A stretch of 64,000 nt of DNA from Betaproteobacteria bacterium (GTDB lineage: Bacteria; Pseudomonadota; Gammaproteobacteria; Burkholderiales; Rhodocyclaceae). Where the stretch lies: contig WRIU01000005.1 in the NCBI GenBank assembly GCA_009782565.1, positions 62,001 to 126,000 of the forward strand. Reading direction: 5' to 3'. The notes beneath the pieces were generated by a model, which was not told the origin of the DNA, ran no database searches, and saw nothing but the letters and a program-made list of their open reading frames with translations. Each line of letters begins with the position of its first letter. Position 1 is the first letter of the stretch. Of this stretch, positions 37,132 through 47,094 are shown piece by piece. Made by a program: the position numbers and the translations under genes.

Positions 37132-38883
37132 TCACTCTTCCGGAGGGCTGAAACCCGGCGGATACAGCTCCAGATGGCGGTTGTAGAACCCACCTGCCTG
37201 TTCCTTGTGGCGGCTGATGTTGAGCAAGGCGGCATTGGGCAATTCCCGGTGCAGAAGCTCGAAGGTCGCCACTTCATCCCTGGCGTCGAAAGCATCGGTC
37301 GCTTCCCCGATGAACACCCATTGCGGCTGTTGCAGGAAAAGCCGCGCGATGCCGAGCCGCTGTTGCGCGCGCAAGGGCAAAACCCGCGCCCAGTCCTCAG
37401 TATCGTCGAGCCGGGATTGCAGCCAGCCGATGCCGACGCATTCCAGCGCCCAATGCAGGGCACTCTCCTTGTACTGCGCGCCAAGGAACGGATAAGCCAG
37501 CACCTCGCGCAAGGAGCCAACATGCAGGTAGGGGCGCTGGGCTGCAAAGACGATATCGTGCCCAGCCGGCAGGAATATTTCGCCATGCCCCCACGGCCAT
37601 AACCCGGCAACCGCCTTGAACAGCGCCACCGTCACAGCCGGGTCTCCCGTCACCAGGATGCGCTCTCCGTGGCGCACAACGAGATCGAAATCCACCAGCA
37701 AGGGCTGGCCGTCCGCATTGTCGAGGCAAAGACGGCGTATTTCCAGCTCCGTCCTGTGTCCACGGTGCAACTCGATACGGCTTACGCCATGCCCATTTTC
37801 ACGGTCTTCGCGTTTGAGCCGTTCCATGCCTTCCCGGAAAGTGATGATGCGGTCGATCGAAGCGCGGCAACGCGCAATCTCGCCGAGGTTGTCGATTGGC
37901 CACGACAGGGCGGAAGTCAGGCGCTGAAAGGCTTGCGCCGCCTGCATCAAGAGCCCCAGGGTCATCATGCCGGCAACGTATTGCGGCGCGGCAATCAGGA
38001 TCGGAAAAACGGGCAGCAGCGTTCCGTAGCCAGTAGAAAAAGAAACGATGCCCAGGTAAGCCAAGGTCTGACGGTTCCAGCCCATGCCGACATCGGCAAA
38101 GAGATGTCCGGCATGGCGGCGCTCGCTCGGCCCCCCGTGCATGAGCGCAATCGCCTCGGAATGCTCGCGCACCCGCGCAAGGCCGAAGCGCAGATTGGCC
38201 TCTACGGTTTGCAGGCGGTTGGTGGCGCGAATCAGCGGACGCCCGAGCATGAGGCCAAGCACAGAACCCACGCCGGCATACAGAAAAGCCATCAACACCA
38301 TGTAACCGGGGATGAAAATGGAAGTCCCCGGCAGCACCGCGCTACCCGAAACACTGAGCAGAATATCCACGAAACTGCCCAGGATCAGCACGGAAAACAG
38401 CAATGAATGCGCCAGCGCAATAGCGGTTTCGGTCGCAATTTTTACATCTTCGGCAATGCGCCCGTCCGGATTGTCGTGCTCCCCGCCAATGAACTGGAGC
38501 CGGTAATGGCGGGAATGCGCCAACCACTGATCGAGCAACAGCCCGGTGAGCCAGCGCCGCCAATCGAGTTGCAGCCAACGCTTGACCGTCAGGTGCAGCG
38601 CCGTCACCGCCATCGTGAAGATGAAAATCAGCGCAAAAACCAATACCAGCCTGAGCAATTCGGCATGCTGCCGGTTTTCGAGCGCATCGAACAGATCGCG
38701 ATGCCAATAACTGATCCAGATTGCGAAACCGACCTGAGCGACAGTCAGCGCCAGCAGCAACAAGGAGACGCCACGCACTGCCCATTTATTCCCATCATTG
38801 TTCCAGTAGTCGACAGCCAGGCGCAGAAAGCGGCGACCCGAGCGCAGGTTGGGCCGGGGCGTCGCTTTGTCCCTAACTTTCAC
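37132..38883 (-). CDS. SbmA/YddA-like ABC protein with degenerate ATPase motifs
   Basis: A 583-residue protein: a membrane domain of the ABC_membrane_2/SbmA-BacA type (about residues 20-340, about six hydrophobic segments, with WRRWLTGLLLDQW and NPDGRIAEDV typical of this family) fused to a nucleotide-binding domain (about 375-570). The Walker A loop reads GDPAVTVA (413-420) with no Lys-Ser/Thr. The signature is PLRAQ instead of LSxGE, and Walker B is WVFIGE with Gly526 in place of the Mg-binding Asp. The Q-loop (Gln449) and a possible switch His559 remain. It starts at a GTG overlapping the end of glk by 11 bases. The fold suggests peptide or acyl-CoA transport, but ATP hydrolysis looks impossible. 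Confidence 0.82.
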   Translation of the reverse strand: MKVRDKATPRPNLRSGRRFLRLAVDYWNNDGNKWAVRGVSLLLLALTVAQVGFAIWISYWHRDLFDALENRQHAELLRLVLVFALIFIFTMAVTALHLTVKRWLQLDWRRWLTGLLLDQWLAHSRHYRLQFIGGEHDNPDGRIAEDVKIATETAIALAHSLLFSVLILGSFVDILLSVSGSAVLPGTSIFIPGYMVLMAFLYAGVGSVLGLMLGRPLIRATNRLQTVEANLRFGLARVREHSEAIALMHGGPSERRHAGHLFADVGMGWNRQTLAYLGIVSFSTGYGTLLPVFPILIAAPQYVAGMMTLGLLMQAAQAFQRLTSALSWPIDNLGEIARCRASIDRIITFREGMERLKREDRENGHGVSRIELHRGHRTELEIRRLCLDNADGQPLLVDFDLVVRHGERILVTGDPAVTVALFKAVAGLWPWGHGEIFLPAGHDIVFAAQRPYLHVGSLREVLAYPFLGAQYKESALHWALECVGIGWLQSRLDDTEDWARVLPLRAQQRLGIARLFLQQPQWVFIGEATDAFDARDEVATFELLHRELPNAALLNISRHKEQAGGFYNRHLELYPPGFSPPEE

Positions 38884-39853
38884 CGCGCGCCAGCCTCGTA
38901 GCAATTTGTGCCGCGCCCTTGAGCCCCAGCAATTCGTCGCGCACCGCGTAGAGCGGAATGCGCGCCAACACTGCGCCCATCGACGGATGGTCGCGGAACA
39001 CCTCGATGAGTTCCGGTGCGCGCAGGAACGGCAAAATTCGCGGGACAACGCCACCCGTCAGGTAAACCCCGCCACGCGCCAGCACGGTAAGGCCCAGATT
39101 AGCGGCAGCGGCAACCAGAAGCCGGGCAAAAAACCGCAAGGTCTCAATAGCAATGCCCTCACCTGCCAGCGCGGCGGCTCCAATGCCCGCCGCATCCTTG
39201 GCAAGCGGCACTCCGGTCGGCGCGACAAAACGGTAAAGGCGCTCAATTCCACGCCCGGAGAGCAGCGTCTCGATACTCACGCGCCCATGCTCGGCCAACA
39301 GCACCTCGAACAAGGCTAGTTCACGGGCATCGCGCGGCGCGAAATCCGCCAACCCGCCCTGGCTCGGAAAAACAAGAGGATGACACAGCGCGCCGGACAA
39401 CACAGCCATGCCAAGCCCGGTTCCAGAGCCAATCAGCGCACGCACGCCTTCTTCATCGGGCTCTCCAGGATGAAGGACAAAAATCCCGTCTTCGTCGAGA
39501 CAGGCAAGGCCATGTGCCTGCGCGGCAAAGTCGTTGATAAGAAGCACCCGTGAAAAATCGAACCGCTCGCGCAGGCATTCGCCATCCGCCTCCCAAGGCA
39601 GATTGGTCATGCGTATGCGTTGCCCCTCAAGCGCCCCGGCTACGGCAAGACAGGCCACATTCGGCCTTTCCTCATCTTCCCTCACGCCCAGAAACGCTTC
39701 GATGAGCGCCTCGACATCGGCATAATCCGCGCACAGCATTTCCTGGTGGCGCAAAACATGCCAGCCATCCGCGCACGCGCGGCCAAGAAGCAGCCGCGCG
39801 CGCGTACCACCGATGTCTGCCGCCAGAAAGAGAGGCTCTTCCATGCCATTCAT
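38873..39853 (-). CDS. glk: Glucokinase (ROK-independent Glk family)
   Basis: A 326-residue ATP-dependent glucokinase of the E. coli Glk type. It has AADIGGTRARLLL (phosphate-binding motif), LINDFAAQAHGL (catalytic Asp), GSGTGLGMAVL and GLADFAPRD. The start is ATG 39853 or 39844: a GGAG lies very close to the first and rather far from the second. It phosphorylates glucose entering without a phosphotransferase system. The GH5 glucanase of this window could feed it, which is speculation. Its end overlaps the ABC gene that follows. Confidence 0.9.
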   Translation of the reverse strand: MNGMEEPLFLAADIGGTRARLLLGRACADGWHVLRHQEMLCADYADVEALIEAFLGVREDEERPNVACLAVAGALEGQRIRMTNLPWEADGECLRERFDFSRVLLINDFAAQAHGLACLDEDGIFVLHPGEPDEEGVRALIGSGTGLGMAVLSGALCHPLVFPSQGGLADFAPRDARELALFEVLLAEHGRVSIETLLSGRGIERLYRFVAPTGVPLAKDAAGIGAAALAGEGIAIETLRFFARLLVAAAANLGLTVLARGGVYLTGGVVPRILPFLRAPELIEVFRDHPSMGAVLARIPLYAVRDELLGLKGAAQIATRLARGES

Positions 39854-39950
39854 GACTCCGAATGTAACAGCAATAGTCATGACGGGCAGAGAAATAAATT
39901 CCGAGTCGTCCCATGTCCCCGGCTTCAATCAGTAAGGAATGACAGTTTTA

Positions 39951-40042
39951 TCCATCTCCCAACAAGCGGGAGAGGGGTCAATGCAGCCCGGACAAGTCCC
40001 TCTCCCCTTGCGGGAGAGGGGTTTGGGGAGAGGGTGACCCTC
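39951..40042. repeat. CCCTCTCCC/GGGAGAGGG intergenic repeat
   Basis: Several copies of GGGAGAGGGG and its complement CCCTCTCCCC alternate here, forming nested hairpins (for instance TCCCTCTCCCCTTGCGGGAG). This type of repeat is common between genes in GC-rich proteobacteria. It lies between the end of glnD and the start of glk and may terminate transcription. Confidence 0.65.
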
Positions 40043-40100
40043 TGATTTTCCGAACTGTCTCCGTCAAAACCAATAGACGCCTTCGAGCCGCCCACGCTCC

Positions 40101-42692
40101 TCAAAGCTGAAGCCGTTCCAGCAATTCCCGCTCGACCTTGATGGCGCGCGATTCCTGTGCCAGACCGCCGCCACTGAGAAGAAAGTTGTCTTCCGCGCGC
40201 TCGCCGAGCGTGGAGATCTTGGCGGTTTCGACGCTGATACCGTGCGCGGCCAGCACTTCGGCAATGTCGAACAGCAGACCGGGGCGATCCGTGGCGGTGA
40301 TCGACAGGATGTGGTAGCGGCCCGCTTCGTCGGCACTCAGGCTGACGTGAGGAGTGATCGGAAAGTGCCGAACCTGGCTTGAGAGGTAAACCGGGGACGG
40401 GCGCGCGATTTTTTCCGGGTTTTGCAGGGCTGGCGTCAGTTCGTGTTCGATCAGGGAGAGGATGTCGCGGCAGTGCTCGTCGCTGTCATCGTTGAGATTT
40501 TGCAGGGTGAAGCTGTCGAGCGCGTGGCCGTGGCGGGTGGTATATACCCTGGCATCCAGAATGGAGAGTCCCATGCGGCAAAAAAACCCGGTCAGTCGCA
40601 TGAACAGCTTTTCTTGATCGGGCATGTACACCATGACTTGAACGTTGTCGTCCAGGTTCCGCGCCCTGACCACAGGATCGCCGGATTCGACCTGAGAGTG
40701 AAGCATTTGTGCATGCCAGGCGATTTCGTCGGCCGAGTAACGCATGAAATAGACGGTGTCGAGCTGTGACCACAGGGCATCTTCAGCGCCGGAGCGCAGG
40801 CCGTGGGAGCGCAGGAGCCGGCGGGCTTCGTCGACCCGCTTGTCCTGAAGCAGCGCCTGTTGCGGCGTGGCTCCGCGCAGCAAGCGCTGCGTGGCGAAGA
40901 AGAGATCCTGGAGCAATCTGTTTTTCCAACTGTTCCAGACCTTGGGGCCAGTTCCACGGATGTCGGCGTGGGTGAGAAGATAGAGCGCTGTGAGCCGCCG
41001 TTCATTGCCAACGGCGGCAGCGAATTTCTGAAGGGTTTGCGGATCGGAAGTGTCTTCTTTTTGCGCGGTGTGCGACATCATGAGGTGGTAACGCACCAAC
41101 CAGACGATGAGTTCGGTGTCTTCAGCCTCCAGCCCGTGGTGTTCGCAGAATTCACGCGCTTCTTCCATGCCCAGGATGGAGTGGTCGCCGCCGCGTCCCT
41201 TGGCGATGTCGTGGAAGAGTACGGCGATGTAGAGCAGCCAGTGACGCTCGAACCCGAGCATCAGGCCGGTCATGACCGGGTGTTCATGGGCGTATTTGCC
41301 CATCGAGAAACGGCGCATGTTTCGCAGCACCAGAAGCGTGTGCTGATCCACGGTATAAGCGTGGAACAAGTCGTGCTGCATCTGGCACAGAATCTTTCGC
41401 CAGGGCGGCAGGTAGCGCGACAGGATGCCGCATTGGTTCATCAGGTGGAGCGCATGCAGGACTTTGTGCTTTTGCCGGAATATTTTGAGAAAGTTCGCGC
41501 GGTTTTCAGGGCTGGCGCGAAATGCGGCATTGACGCGGGTGCGGTTGATCCAGAGTGCGCGCAAGGCGCGTGCGGTCATGCCCTTGAGTTCGGATCGTTG
41601 TTGCAGCAGCAGAAAGCATTCGAGCAGGGCGCCGGGGTGCTGCTCGAAAACCGTTTCGTCGCGGATGTCGAGCATTTCACGCACTGCCTGAAAACGCTCG
41701 TTGATGACGATGGCCGGAAATTCGCTCCTTAAAAGGATTTCATCGCCGTAGTTCTGGAGCAGGACGCCGTTGATCTGGGTGAGTTTCTTGGCCGTCAGGT
41801 AGTAGCGCTGCATCATGATTTCCGAAGCGCGCCTGGTGCTTGTGGCCTTGATGCCCATTACGCTGGCAAGGCGTTCCTGATAGTCGAACAGTAGGCGGTC
41901 TTCGGCGCGTCCCGCCAAGTAGTGCAGGCGGGTGCGTATATGCCGCAGGAAGCGTTCCGCGCTGCGTAGGTCGCCCGCTTCGTTGCCGGTAATCAGGCGC
42001 TGGCGAACCAGTTCCCGCCAGTTGCGGCCCAGTCCGGCTGCGCGGGCGATCCAGCCAAGTAATTGCAGGTCGCGCAAGCCGCCGGGGCTTTCCTTGCAGT
42101 TGGGTTCCAGCGCGTAAGGGGTGTCGTTGTAGCGCGCGTAGCGTTGGTCGCGCTCAAACAGTTTGGCGCGGAAGAACTCGTTTACGTCGATCTGCGCCTG
42201 GTAGCGCATCTGGAACTGCTGGAACAGCGCCTCGTCACCCGTGAGCAGGCGGGATTCGAGCAGGTTGGTCTGTACTGTGATGTCGGCCTTTGCCGCTTCC
42301 AGGCATTCGTCGATGGTGCGTACGCTGTGGCCGATGGCGAGCCCTACGTCCCACAGTGCGCTGACCAGTACCGAGAGTCTGGATTCCAGGTTGTCATTGG
42401 ATGGTTCAGATAGGAGAACCAGCAGGTCGACATCGGAGCAGGGAAACAATTCGCCGCGCCCGTAACCTCCTACCGCCACCAGCGCCACATTCGCGGGCAT
42501 GCGGCAGGTTTTCCAGAGCTTTGCGATGACCGCGTCGACCAGTACCGCGTGTCCGTGTAATAACCGCGTAATCAGGGGCTTGGCTTCGTAGGCGGCGCGT
42601 AGCGCGGCGCGTCCGGCCTCGATGCGCTTGCGTCCAGCGGCAATCGCCCGCTCCAATCCGGGAATCGGGCCATCAGTCGTTAAGGCTTTCAA
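40101..42692 (-). CDS. glnD: [Protein-PII] uridylyltransferase/uridylyl-removing enzyme
   Basis: An 863-residue nitrogen sensor. The nucleotidyltransferase domain has GGYGRGELFPCSDVDLLVL near residue 95, and the HD hydrolase domain HDIAKGRGGDHS lies near the middle. Two ACT domains follow at the C-terminus (MVYMPDQEKLFMRLTGFF and ITATDRPGLLFDIAEVLA). It uridylylates PII when glutamine is low and removes UMP when it is high. The frame starts at a TTG (42692), nine bases after the map stop; GGA lies just upstream. Codon choice and length are normal. Confidence 0.94.
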   Translation of the reverse strand: MKALTTDGPIPGLERAIAAGRKRIEAGRAALRAAYEAKPLITRLLHGHAVLVDAVIAKLWKTCRMPANVALVAVGGYGRGELFPCSDVDLLVLLSEPSNDNLESRLSVLVSALWDVGLAIGHSVRTIDECLEAAKADITVQTNLLESRLLTGDEALFQQFQMRYQAQIDVNEFFRAKLFERDQRYARYNDTPYALEPNCKESPGGLRDLQLLGWIARAAGLGRNWRELVRQRLITGNEAGDLRSAERFLRHIRTRLHYLAGRAEDRLLFDYQERLASVMGIKATSTRRASEIMMQRYYLTAKKLTQINGVLLQNYGDEILLRSEFPAIVINERFQAVREMLDIRDETVFEQHPGALLECFLLLQQRSELKGMTARALRALWINRTRVNAAFRASPENRANFLKIFRQKHKVLHALHLMNQCGILSRYLPPWRKILCQMQHDLFHAYTVDQHTLLVLRNMRRFSMGKYAHEHPVMTGLMLGFERHWLLYIAVLFHDIAKGRGGDHSILGMEEAREFCEHHGLEAEDTELIVWLVRYHLMMSHTAQKEDTSDPQTLQKFAAAVGNERRLTALYLLTHADIRGTGPKVWNSWKNRLLQDLFFATQRLLRGATPQQALLQDKRVDEARRLLRSHGLRSGAEDALWSQLDTVYFMRYSADEIAWHAQMLHSQVESGDPVVRARNLDDNVQVMVYMPDQEKLFMRLTGFFCRMGLSILDARVYTTRHGHALDSFTLQNLNDDSDEHCRDILSLIEHELTPALQNPEKIARPSPVYLSSQVRHFPITPHVSLSADEAGRYHILSITATDRPGLLFDIAEVLAAHGISVETAKISTLGERAEDNFLLSGGGLAQESRAIKVERELLERLQL

Positions 42693-42701
42693 TGATCCAA
42701 C

Positions 42702-43568
42702 TCATGACTGGGGTGCAGGGGGCAACGCGGCAATCGTGCTGGCAGTGGCCGTGGCAAGCGTTCCCGTCACCAGTTTGGGCGGTAGCGGGCAAGCGGCGGA
42801 CAATGACAGGACTTCCACGCCGTCTTCGGTGACGAGCACCGTGTGTTCCCATTGCGCCGACAAGCTGCGGTCGCGGGTGACGATCGTCCAGCCGTCGGAC
42901 AATTCCGAGATGGCAGCCTTGCCGGCATTGATCATTGGCTCGATGGTAAAAATAAGCCCTGGCTGGAACTCGATGCCCGTGCCCGGTTGGCCGTAGTGCA
43001 GCACTTGCGGCGCTTCGTGGAACTTGCGCCCGATGCCGTGCCCGCAGAATTCGCGCACCACCGAGAAACCGTTGCCTTCGGCATGCCGTTGGATGGCATG
43101 GCCGACATCGCCCAGGTGCGCGCCGGGCCGCACGGCGGAAATGCCGAGCCACATACTCTCGTAAGTCACTTGGCACAGGCGTTTGGCAAGGATGGAAGCG
43201 TCGCCGATGATGAACATCCGGCTGGTGTCGCCATAAAAACCCGCCTGGGAAATGACGGTAACATCAACATTGAGGATGTCGCCTTTCTTCAGCGCTTTTT
43301 CCCTTGGAATACCGTGACAGACTTGATGATTGAGCGAAGTGCAGATCGAGGCGGGATATGGGGAGTAGCCCGGCGGTGTGTAGTTGAGCGTGGCAGAGAC
43401 CGTATGCTGTACTCGTTCCATGTATTCGCGGCACAAACGATCCAGTTCAGCGGTCGTAGTGCCGGGCTGAACAAAGGGTTCGATATAGTCGAGCACTTCC
43501 GCCGCCAGACGGCAGACGATACGCATTTCCTTTATTTCTTCCGGTGTCTTGGGGAGGGGCTTGCTCAT
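42702..43568 (-). CDS. map: Methionine aminopeptidase, type I
   Basis: A 288-residue metalloprotease that removes N-terminal methionine. Ligands are visible in LNVDVTVISQAGFYGDTSRMF (two Asp), FCGHGIGRKFHEAP (His), IFTIEPMIN (Glu) and SAQWEHTVLVTEDG (Glu). The last 30 or so residues, after the usual end near VEVLS, are an unusual Ala/Pro/Thr-rich tail of unknown role. It is followed by glnD after nine bases; map-glnD is a conserved pair next to rpsB in many proteobacteria, but rpsB is not on the upstream side here. Confidence 0.93.
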   Translation of the reverse strand: MSKPLPKTPEEIKEMRIVCRLAAEVLDYIEPFVQPGTTTAELDRLCREYMERVQHTVSATLNYTPPGYSPYPASICTSLNHQVCHGIPREKALKKGDILNVDVTVISQAGFYGDTSRMFIIGDASILAKRLCQVTYESMWLGISAVRPGAHLGDVGHAIQRHAEGNGFSVVREFCGHGIGRKFHEAPQVLHYGQPGTGIEFQPGLIFTIEPMINAGKAAISELSDGWTIVTRDRSLSAQWEHTVLVTEDGVEVLSLSAACPLPPKLVTGTLATATASTIAALPPAPQS

Positions 43569-43798
43569 GTCGTAGCGGGCAGTGCAACAGAGATAGGATG
43601 AAAGGCGAAAAGCATGAGGCTAACGCATACGGCGTGAGCGAGCAAATCCTTATGCTACGCGGTAGAGCCTTGGTTTGAAATTTATTGATGTTTGCAGACG
43701 ATGCAGGAAAAACGTAAGACCGTCCAGTGAAAATTTCTAACTGAACCACCCCCAGATTTTCAGGCAGTGCCTCATTTTGAATATTTGAGACGATTTTC

Positions 43799-43885
43799 TG
43801 TAGGGGGCGATGGTAATCGCCCCGTCGAACCGTTGGCGGATCGCGGAAATTTACGATGGCGGGCGGATTGCCATCCGCCCCTACA
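43799..43885. repeat. Second copy of the palindromic repeat seen after guaB
   Basis: It begins TGTAGGGGGCGATGGTAATC and ends with GGATTGCCATCCGCCCCTACA, so the outer parts are reverse complements. The ends match the element at 18421-18482, but the middle is longer and different. Each half can also fold on its own. Confidence 0.7.
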
Positions 43886-43974
43886 ACGCATGAAATTCAA
43901 ACTGAGACACGACCGATTTTCAGGAGATCGTCACATGGGTCTCATGACAGGTTAGAATTGTATAGGCTTTCTTC

Positions 43975-44004
43975 TTGTTTTATGTCTTATAGAAGATATA
44001 TTAT
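43975..44004 (+). promoter_or_regulatory. Candidate acnB promoter with a dyad in the spacer
   Basis: A -35-like TTGTTT (43975-43980) and a -10-like TATTAT (43999-44004) are 18 bases apart. The spacer contains TCTTATAGAAGA (43985-43996), whose outer four bases are symmetric, a possible operator. The promoter lies about 70 bases before the GTG start. Confidence 0.4.
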
Positions 44005-44071
44005 ATGAGGCCTGTTCGTCCAAATACAAAGATAACAACTACAACCCAGCACTCGCCAAAAGGAAACAACC

Positions 44072-46654
44072 GTGCTTGAAACTTACCGTGCCCACGTTGC
44101 CGAGCGTGCCGCGCTTGGCATTCCGCCGCTGCCGTTATCGAAGCAGCAAACTGTCGATCTCATCGCGCAGCTTCAGAACCCTCCCGCCGGTGAGGAAGAG
44201 TTTCTGGTGAACCTGCTCACGCACCGGGTGCCTGCCGGAGTGGATGATGCCGCCAAGGTGAAAGCCGAGTTTCTCGCCCGCGTCGCGCACGGCGATGAAA
44301 CCTGTGCGTTGGTGTCCAAGGAGCGAGCCACGGAATTGCTCGGAACCATGTTGGGCGGTTTCAATGTCAAGCCCTTGATCGAATTGCTGTCCGATGCCGG
44401 GGTGGGAGGCGTTGCCGCCGGAGCGCTGAAGAAGACCTTGCTGGTTTTCGACTATTTCAATGACGTCGTTGAACTCGCCAACAGCGGCAACGCGAACGCG
44501 AAGGCGGTGCTGCAATCCTGGGCGGCCGGTGAATGGTTCACCTCGCGCCCTGAAGTACCCGCGACGCAAAAGCTCACTGTGTTCAAGGTAACGGGCGAGA
44601 CCAATACCGATGACCTTTCTCCCGCACCGGATGCTTGGTCGCGGCCCGATATTCCGCTCCACGCGCTCGCCATGCTCAAGAATGCGCGTCCTGGGATCGA
44701 GCCTGAGAAACCCGGCGAGCGCGGCCCCGTGAAATTTCTCGAAGAACTGCGCGCGAGGGGGAATCTCGTCGCCTACGTAGGCGACGTGGTAGGAACCGGC
44801 TCTTCGCGTAAGTCGGCGACTAATTCCGTGCTCTGGTTTACCGGCGAAGACATTCCTTTTGTGCCCAATAAACGTTTCGGCGGGGTGTGCCTGGGCAGCA
44901 AGATAGCCCCGATTTTCTTCAATACGATGGAAGATGCCGGTGCGCTGCCCATTGAAATCGACGTCAGCAAGATGGGGATGGGCGACGAGATCGAGCTTGT
45001 CGTCGACCGCGCGAACGCTAAAGTGACGGCGAGGAAAGATGGTGAAATCATTGCCACGGCCAAACTCAAGACTCCTGTGATTCTCGATGAAGTGCGCGCA
45101 GGGGGGCGTATTCCCCTCATCATCGGGCGCGCGCTGACCGCGCGGGCGCGCGAAACGCTAGGTTTGACGCCTTCCACGCTTTTCCGTTTGCCGCAAGCGC
45201 CTACGGAGAGCGTCAAGGGATTTTCGCTCGCGCAGAAAATCGTTGGCCGCGCCTGTGGTCTGCCGGAAGGCAAGGGTATCCGTCCGGGAGCCTACTGCGA
45301 ACCGAAGATGACCACTGTCGGCTCGCAGGACACCACCGGCCCGATGACGCGCGATGAGTTGAAAGACCTCGCCTGCCTCGGCTTCTCCGCCGACATGGTG
45401 ATGCAGTCTTTCTGCCATACCGCCGCGTACCCGAAGCCCGTCGACATCAAGACGCACCGCGACCTGCCTGACTTCATCAGCGCGCGTGGCGGCGTGGCGT
45501 TGCGCCCCGGCGACGGCGTGATCCACTCCTGGCTCAACCGTCTGTTGTTGCCGGATACCGTCGGTACCGGCGGCGATTCGCACACGCGCTTCCCTATCGG
45601 TATCTCGTTCCCGGCGGGTTCCGGCCTCGTTGCCTTTGCCGCCGCCACCGGCGTGATGCCGCTCGACATGCCCGAATCCGTGCTGGTCAGGTTCAAAGGC
45701 CAGATGCGTCCCGGCATTACCCTGCGCGATCTCGTCAATGCTATCCCGCTCTACGCAATCGGGCAGGGTTTGTTGACGGTCAAGAAGGAGGGCAAGAAAA
45801 ACGTCTTCTCTGGGCGCATTCTCGAAATCGAAGGCTTGCCCGACCTCAAGGTCGAACAGGCGTTTGAACTGACCGATGCCTCTGCCGAGCGTTCCGCTGC
45901 CGGTTGCACGGTGCGGCTTAACAAAGCGCCCGTCGTCGAGTACATGAACTCGAACATCGCGCTGATGAAGTGGATGATTGCCAACGGCTACCAGGACGCG
46001 CGCGCGCTGGAGCGCCGTATCCGCGCAATGGAAGACTGGGTTGCCGAGGGAGAACTGATTCAGCCCGATGACAATGCCGAATACGCAGCAGTCATCGAAA
46101 TCGACCTCGCCGACATTACAGAGCCCATCGTGGCCTGCCCCAACGATCCGGACGACGTCAAACTGCTCTCCGAAGTTGCGGGCGACAAGATCGACGAAGT
46201 ATTCATCGGTTCCTGCATGACCAACATCGGCCACTTCCGCGCTGCCGGCAAGGTGCTCGACGGCAAGACCGACCTGCCCGCGCGGCTCTGGATCGCTCCG
46301 CCCACCCGGATGGACGCCATGATTCTCAATGAGGAAGGCTATTACGGCATACTGGGCCGTGCCGGGGCACGGATGGAAATGCCCGGATGCAGCCTGTGCA
46401 TGGGTAATCAGGCGCAAATCAGGAAGGGCAGCACTGCAATGTCGACCTCCACCCGCAATTTCCCCAACCGCCTTGGGCTGGATACGCGCGTCTACCTCGG
46501 TTCCGCCGAACTCGCCGCCGTCTGCGCGCTCCTGGGTCGGATTCCGACTTCGGTGGAGTATCTGGAGCAGGTTTCTGTGGTCAACGAGAAAGCGGCGGAT
46601 ATTTACCGCTACATGTGTTTCGACAGGATTGACGTGTTTTCCAGTGCGATGTGA
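44072..46654 (+). CDS. acnB: Bifunctional aconitate hydratase 2/2-methylisocitrate dehydratase
   Basis: An 860-residue TCA-cycle enzyme of the AcnB type. The N-terminal HEAT-like domain comes first ([21 protein letters not shown]), then the swivel domain and three aconitase domains. Cluster-binding cysteines lie in [14 protein letters not shown] and [12 protein letters not shown]. It isomerises citrate to isocitrate and can dehydrate 2-methylcitrate-cycle intermediates. It starts at a GTG with AAAGGA about eight bases upstream. A strong terminator follows, so it is a single-gene unit. Confidence 0.96.
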   Translation: MLETYRAHVAERAALGIPPLPLSKQQTVDLIAQLQNPPAGEEEFLVNLLTHRVPAGVDDAAKVKAEFLARVAHGDETCALVSKERATELLGTMLGGFNVKPLIELLSDAGVGGVAAGALKKTLLVFDYFNDVVELANSGNANAKAVLQSWAAGEWFTSRPEVPATQKLTVFKVTGETNTDDLSPAPDAWSRPDIPLHALAMLKNARPGIEPEKPGERGPVKFLEELRARGNLVAYVGDVVGTGSSRKSATNSVLWFTGEDIPFVPNKRFGGVCLGSKIAPIFFNTMEDAGALPIEIDVSKMGMGDEIELVVDRANAKVTARKDGEIIATAKLKTPVILDEVRAGGRIPLIIGRALTARARETLGLTPSTLFRLPQAPTESVKGFSLAQKIVGRACGLPEGKGIRPGAYCEPKMTTVGSQDTTGPMTRDELKDLACLGFSADMVMQSFCHTAAYPKPVDIKTHRDLPDFISARGGVALRPGDGVIHSWLNRLLLPDTVGTGGDSHTRFPIGISFPAGSGLVAFAAATGVMPLDMPESVLVRFKGQMRPGITLRDLVNAIPLYAIGQGLLTVKKEGKKNVFSGRILEIEGLPDLKVEQAFELTDASAERSAAGCTVRLNKAPVVEYMNSNIALMKWMIANGYQDARALERRIRAMEDWVAEGELIQPDDNAEYAAVIEIDLADITEPIVACPNDPDDVKLLSEVAGDKIDEVFIGSCMTNIGHFRAAGKVLDGKTDLPARLWIAPPTRMDAMILNEEGYYGILGRAGARMEMPGCSLCMGNQAQIRKGSTAMSTSTRNFPNRLGLDTRVYLGSAELAAVCALLGRIPTSVEYLEQVSVVNEKAADIYRYMCFDRIDVFSSAM

Positions 46655-46710
46655 CATTCCAGACTCCGGTCGACCATTTGGCGTCGACCGGGGTTCATGA
46701 AGGCGAAGCG

Positions 46711-46752
46711 AGGGGTTGCGGTTGATATTTATGCCGCAACCCCTTTTATTTT
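46711..46752 (+). terminator. Rho-independent terminator of acnB
   Basis: AGGGGTTGCGG (46711-46721) and CCGCAACCCCT (46734-46744) form a perfect 11-base-pair stem, followed by the T-rich run TTTTATTTT. A second hairpin (CCGGTCGAC/GTCGACCGG) precedes it, right after the stop codon. Confidence 0.85.
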
Positions 46753-47094
46753 GACCGTGGACGACCTTCCGTAAATAAACAAAATCGTGAAATTTTCAGC
46801 ATTAGAGTTTGTTTATTATTTCACATTCGTCCGTATTTTTTTAACTCTCAAAGAGTAATGTCTCGTACTATATAAGTATCGATGACACAAATTATATTTG
46901 TTGTTAATTGCATAACTAAATTGCTGATATCAGTGCGTGAAGTAATTCTATTTTGCAGAATTACAAAATGTTGTTGTATCAGTACGTTGTGGTGTCATTG
47001 TACAGGTGCGGATTCAACAACAACAAAAGCCCATGGCGATAGCCGTGTAGCTAGAGGGAGAATAATCCAACCTCACATTTGGGAGAAAACAAAA
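46753..47094. other. AT-rich leader region before a small peptide gene
   Basis: About 340 bases between the acnB terminator and the peptide start. A longer open frame crosses it from 46882, but its translation is rich in Cys, Ile and Val without protein-like order, so I take it as untranslated. A TACTATATAAGTA stretch near 46867-46880 could be a promoter or operator. The length suggests a long regulated leader or an unrecognised RNA. Confidence 0.4.

Larger units (their letters stand above)
43569..44071. other. Gene-free region between map and acnB
   Basis: About 500 bases between divergent genes. It contains the palindromic repeat at 43799-43885 and an AT-rich stretch before acnB with a promoter-like sequence. 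Short open frames across the repeat have no protein-like composition. I recognise no RNA gene. Confidence 0.55.

Noticed and set aside
43447-43749. A 100-codon minus-strand frame upstream of map
   Set aside because: It overlaps the start of map in another frame and has no supporting ribosome site or recognisable sequence.
43767-43955. A 62-codon frame after map
   Set aside because: It runs through the palindromic repeat, whose bases explain its composition.
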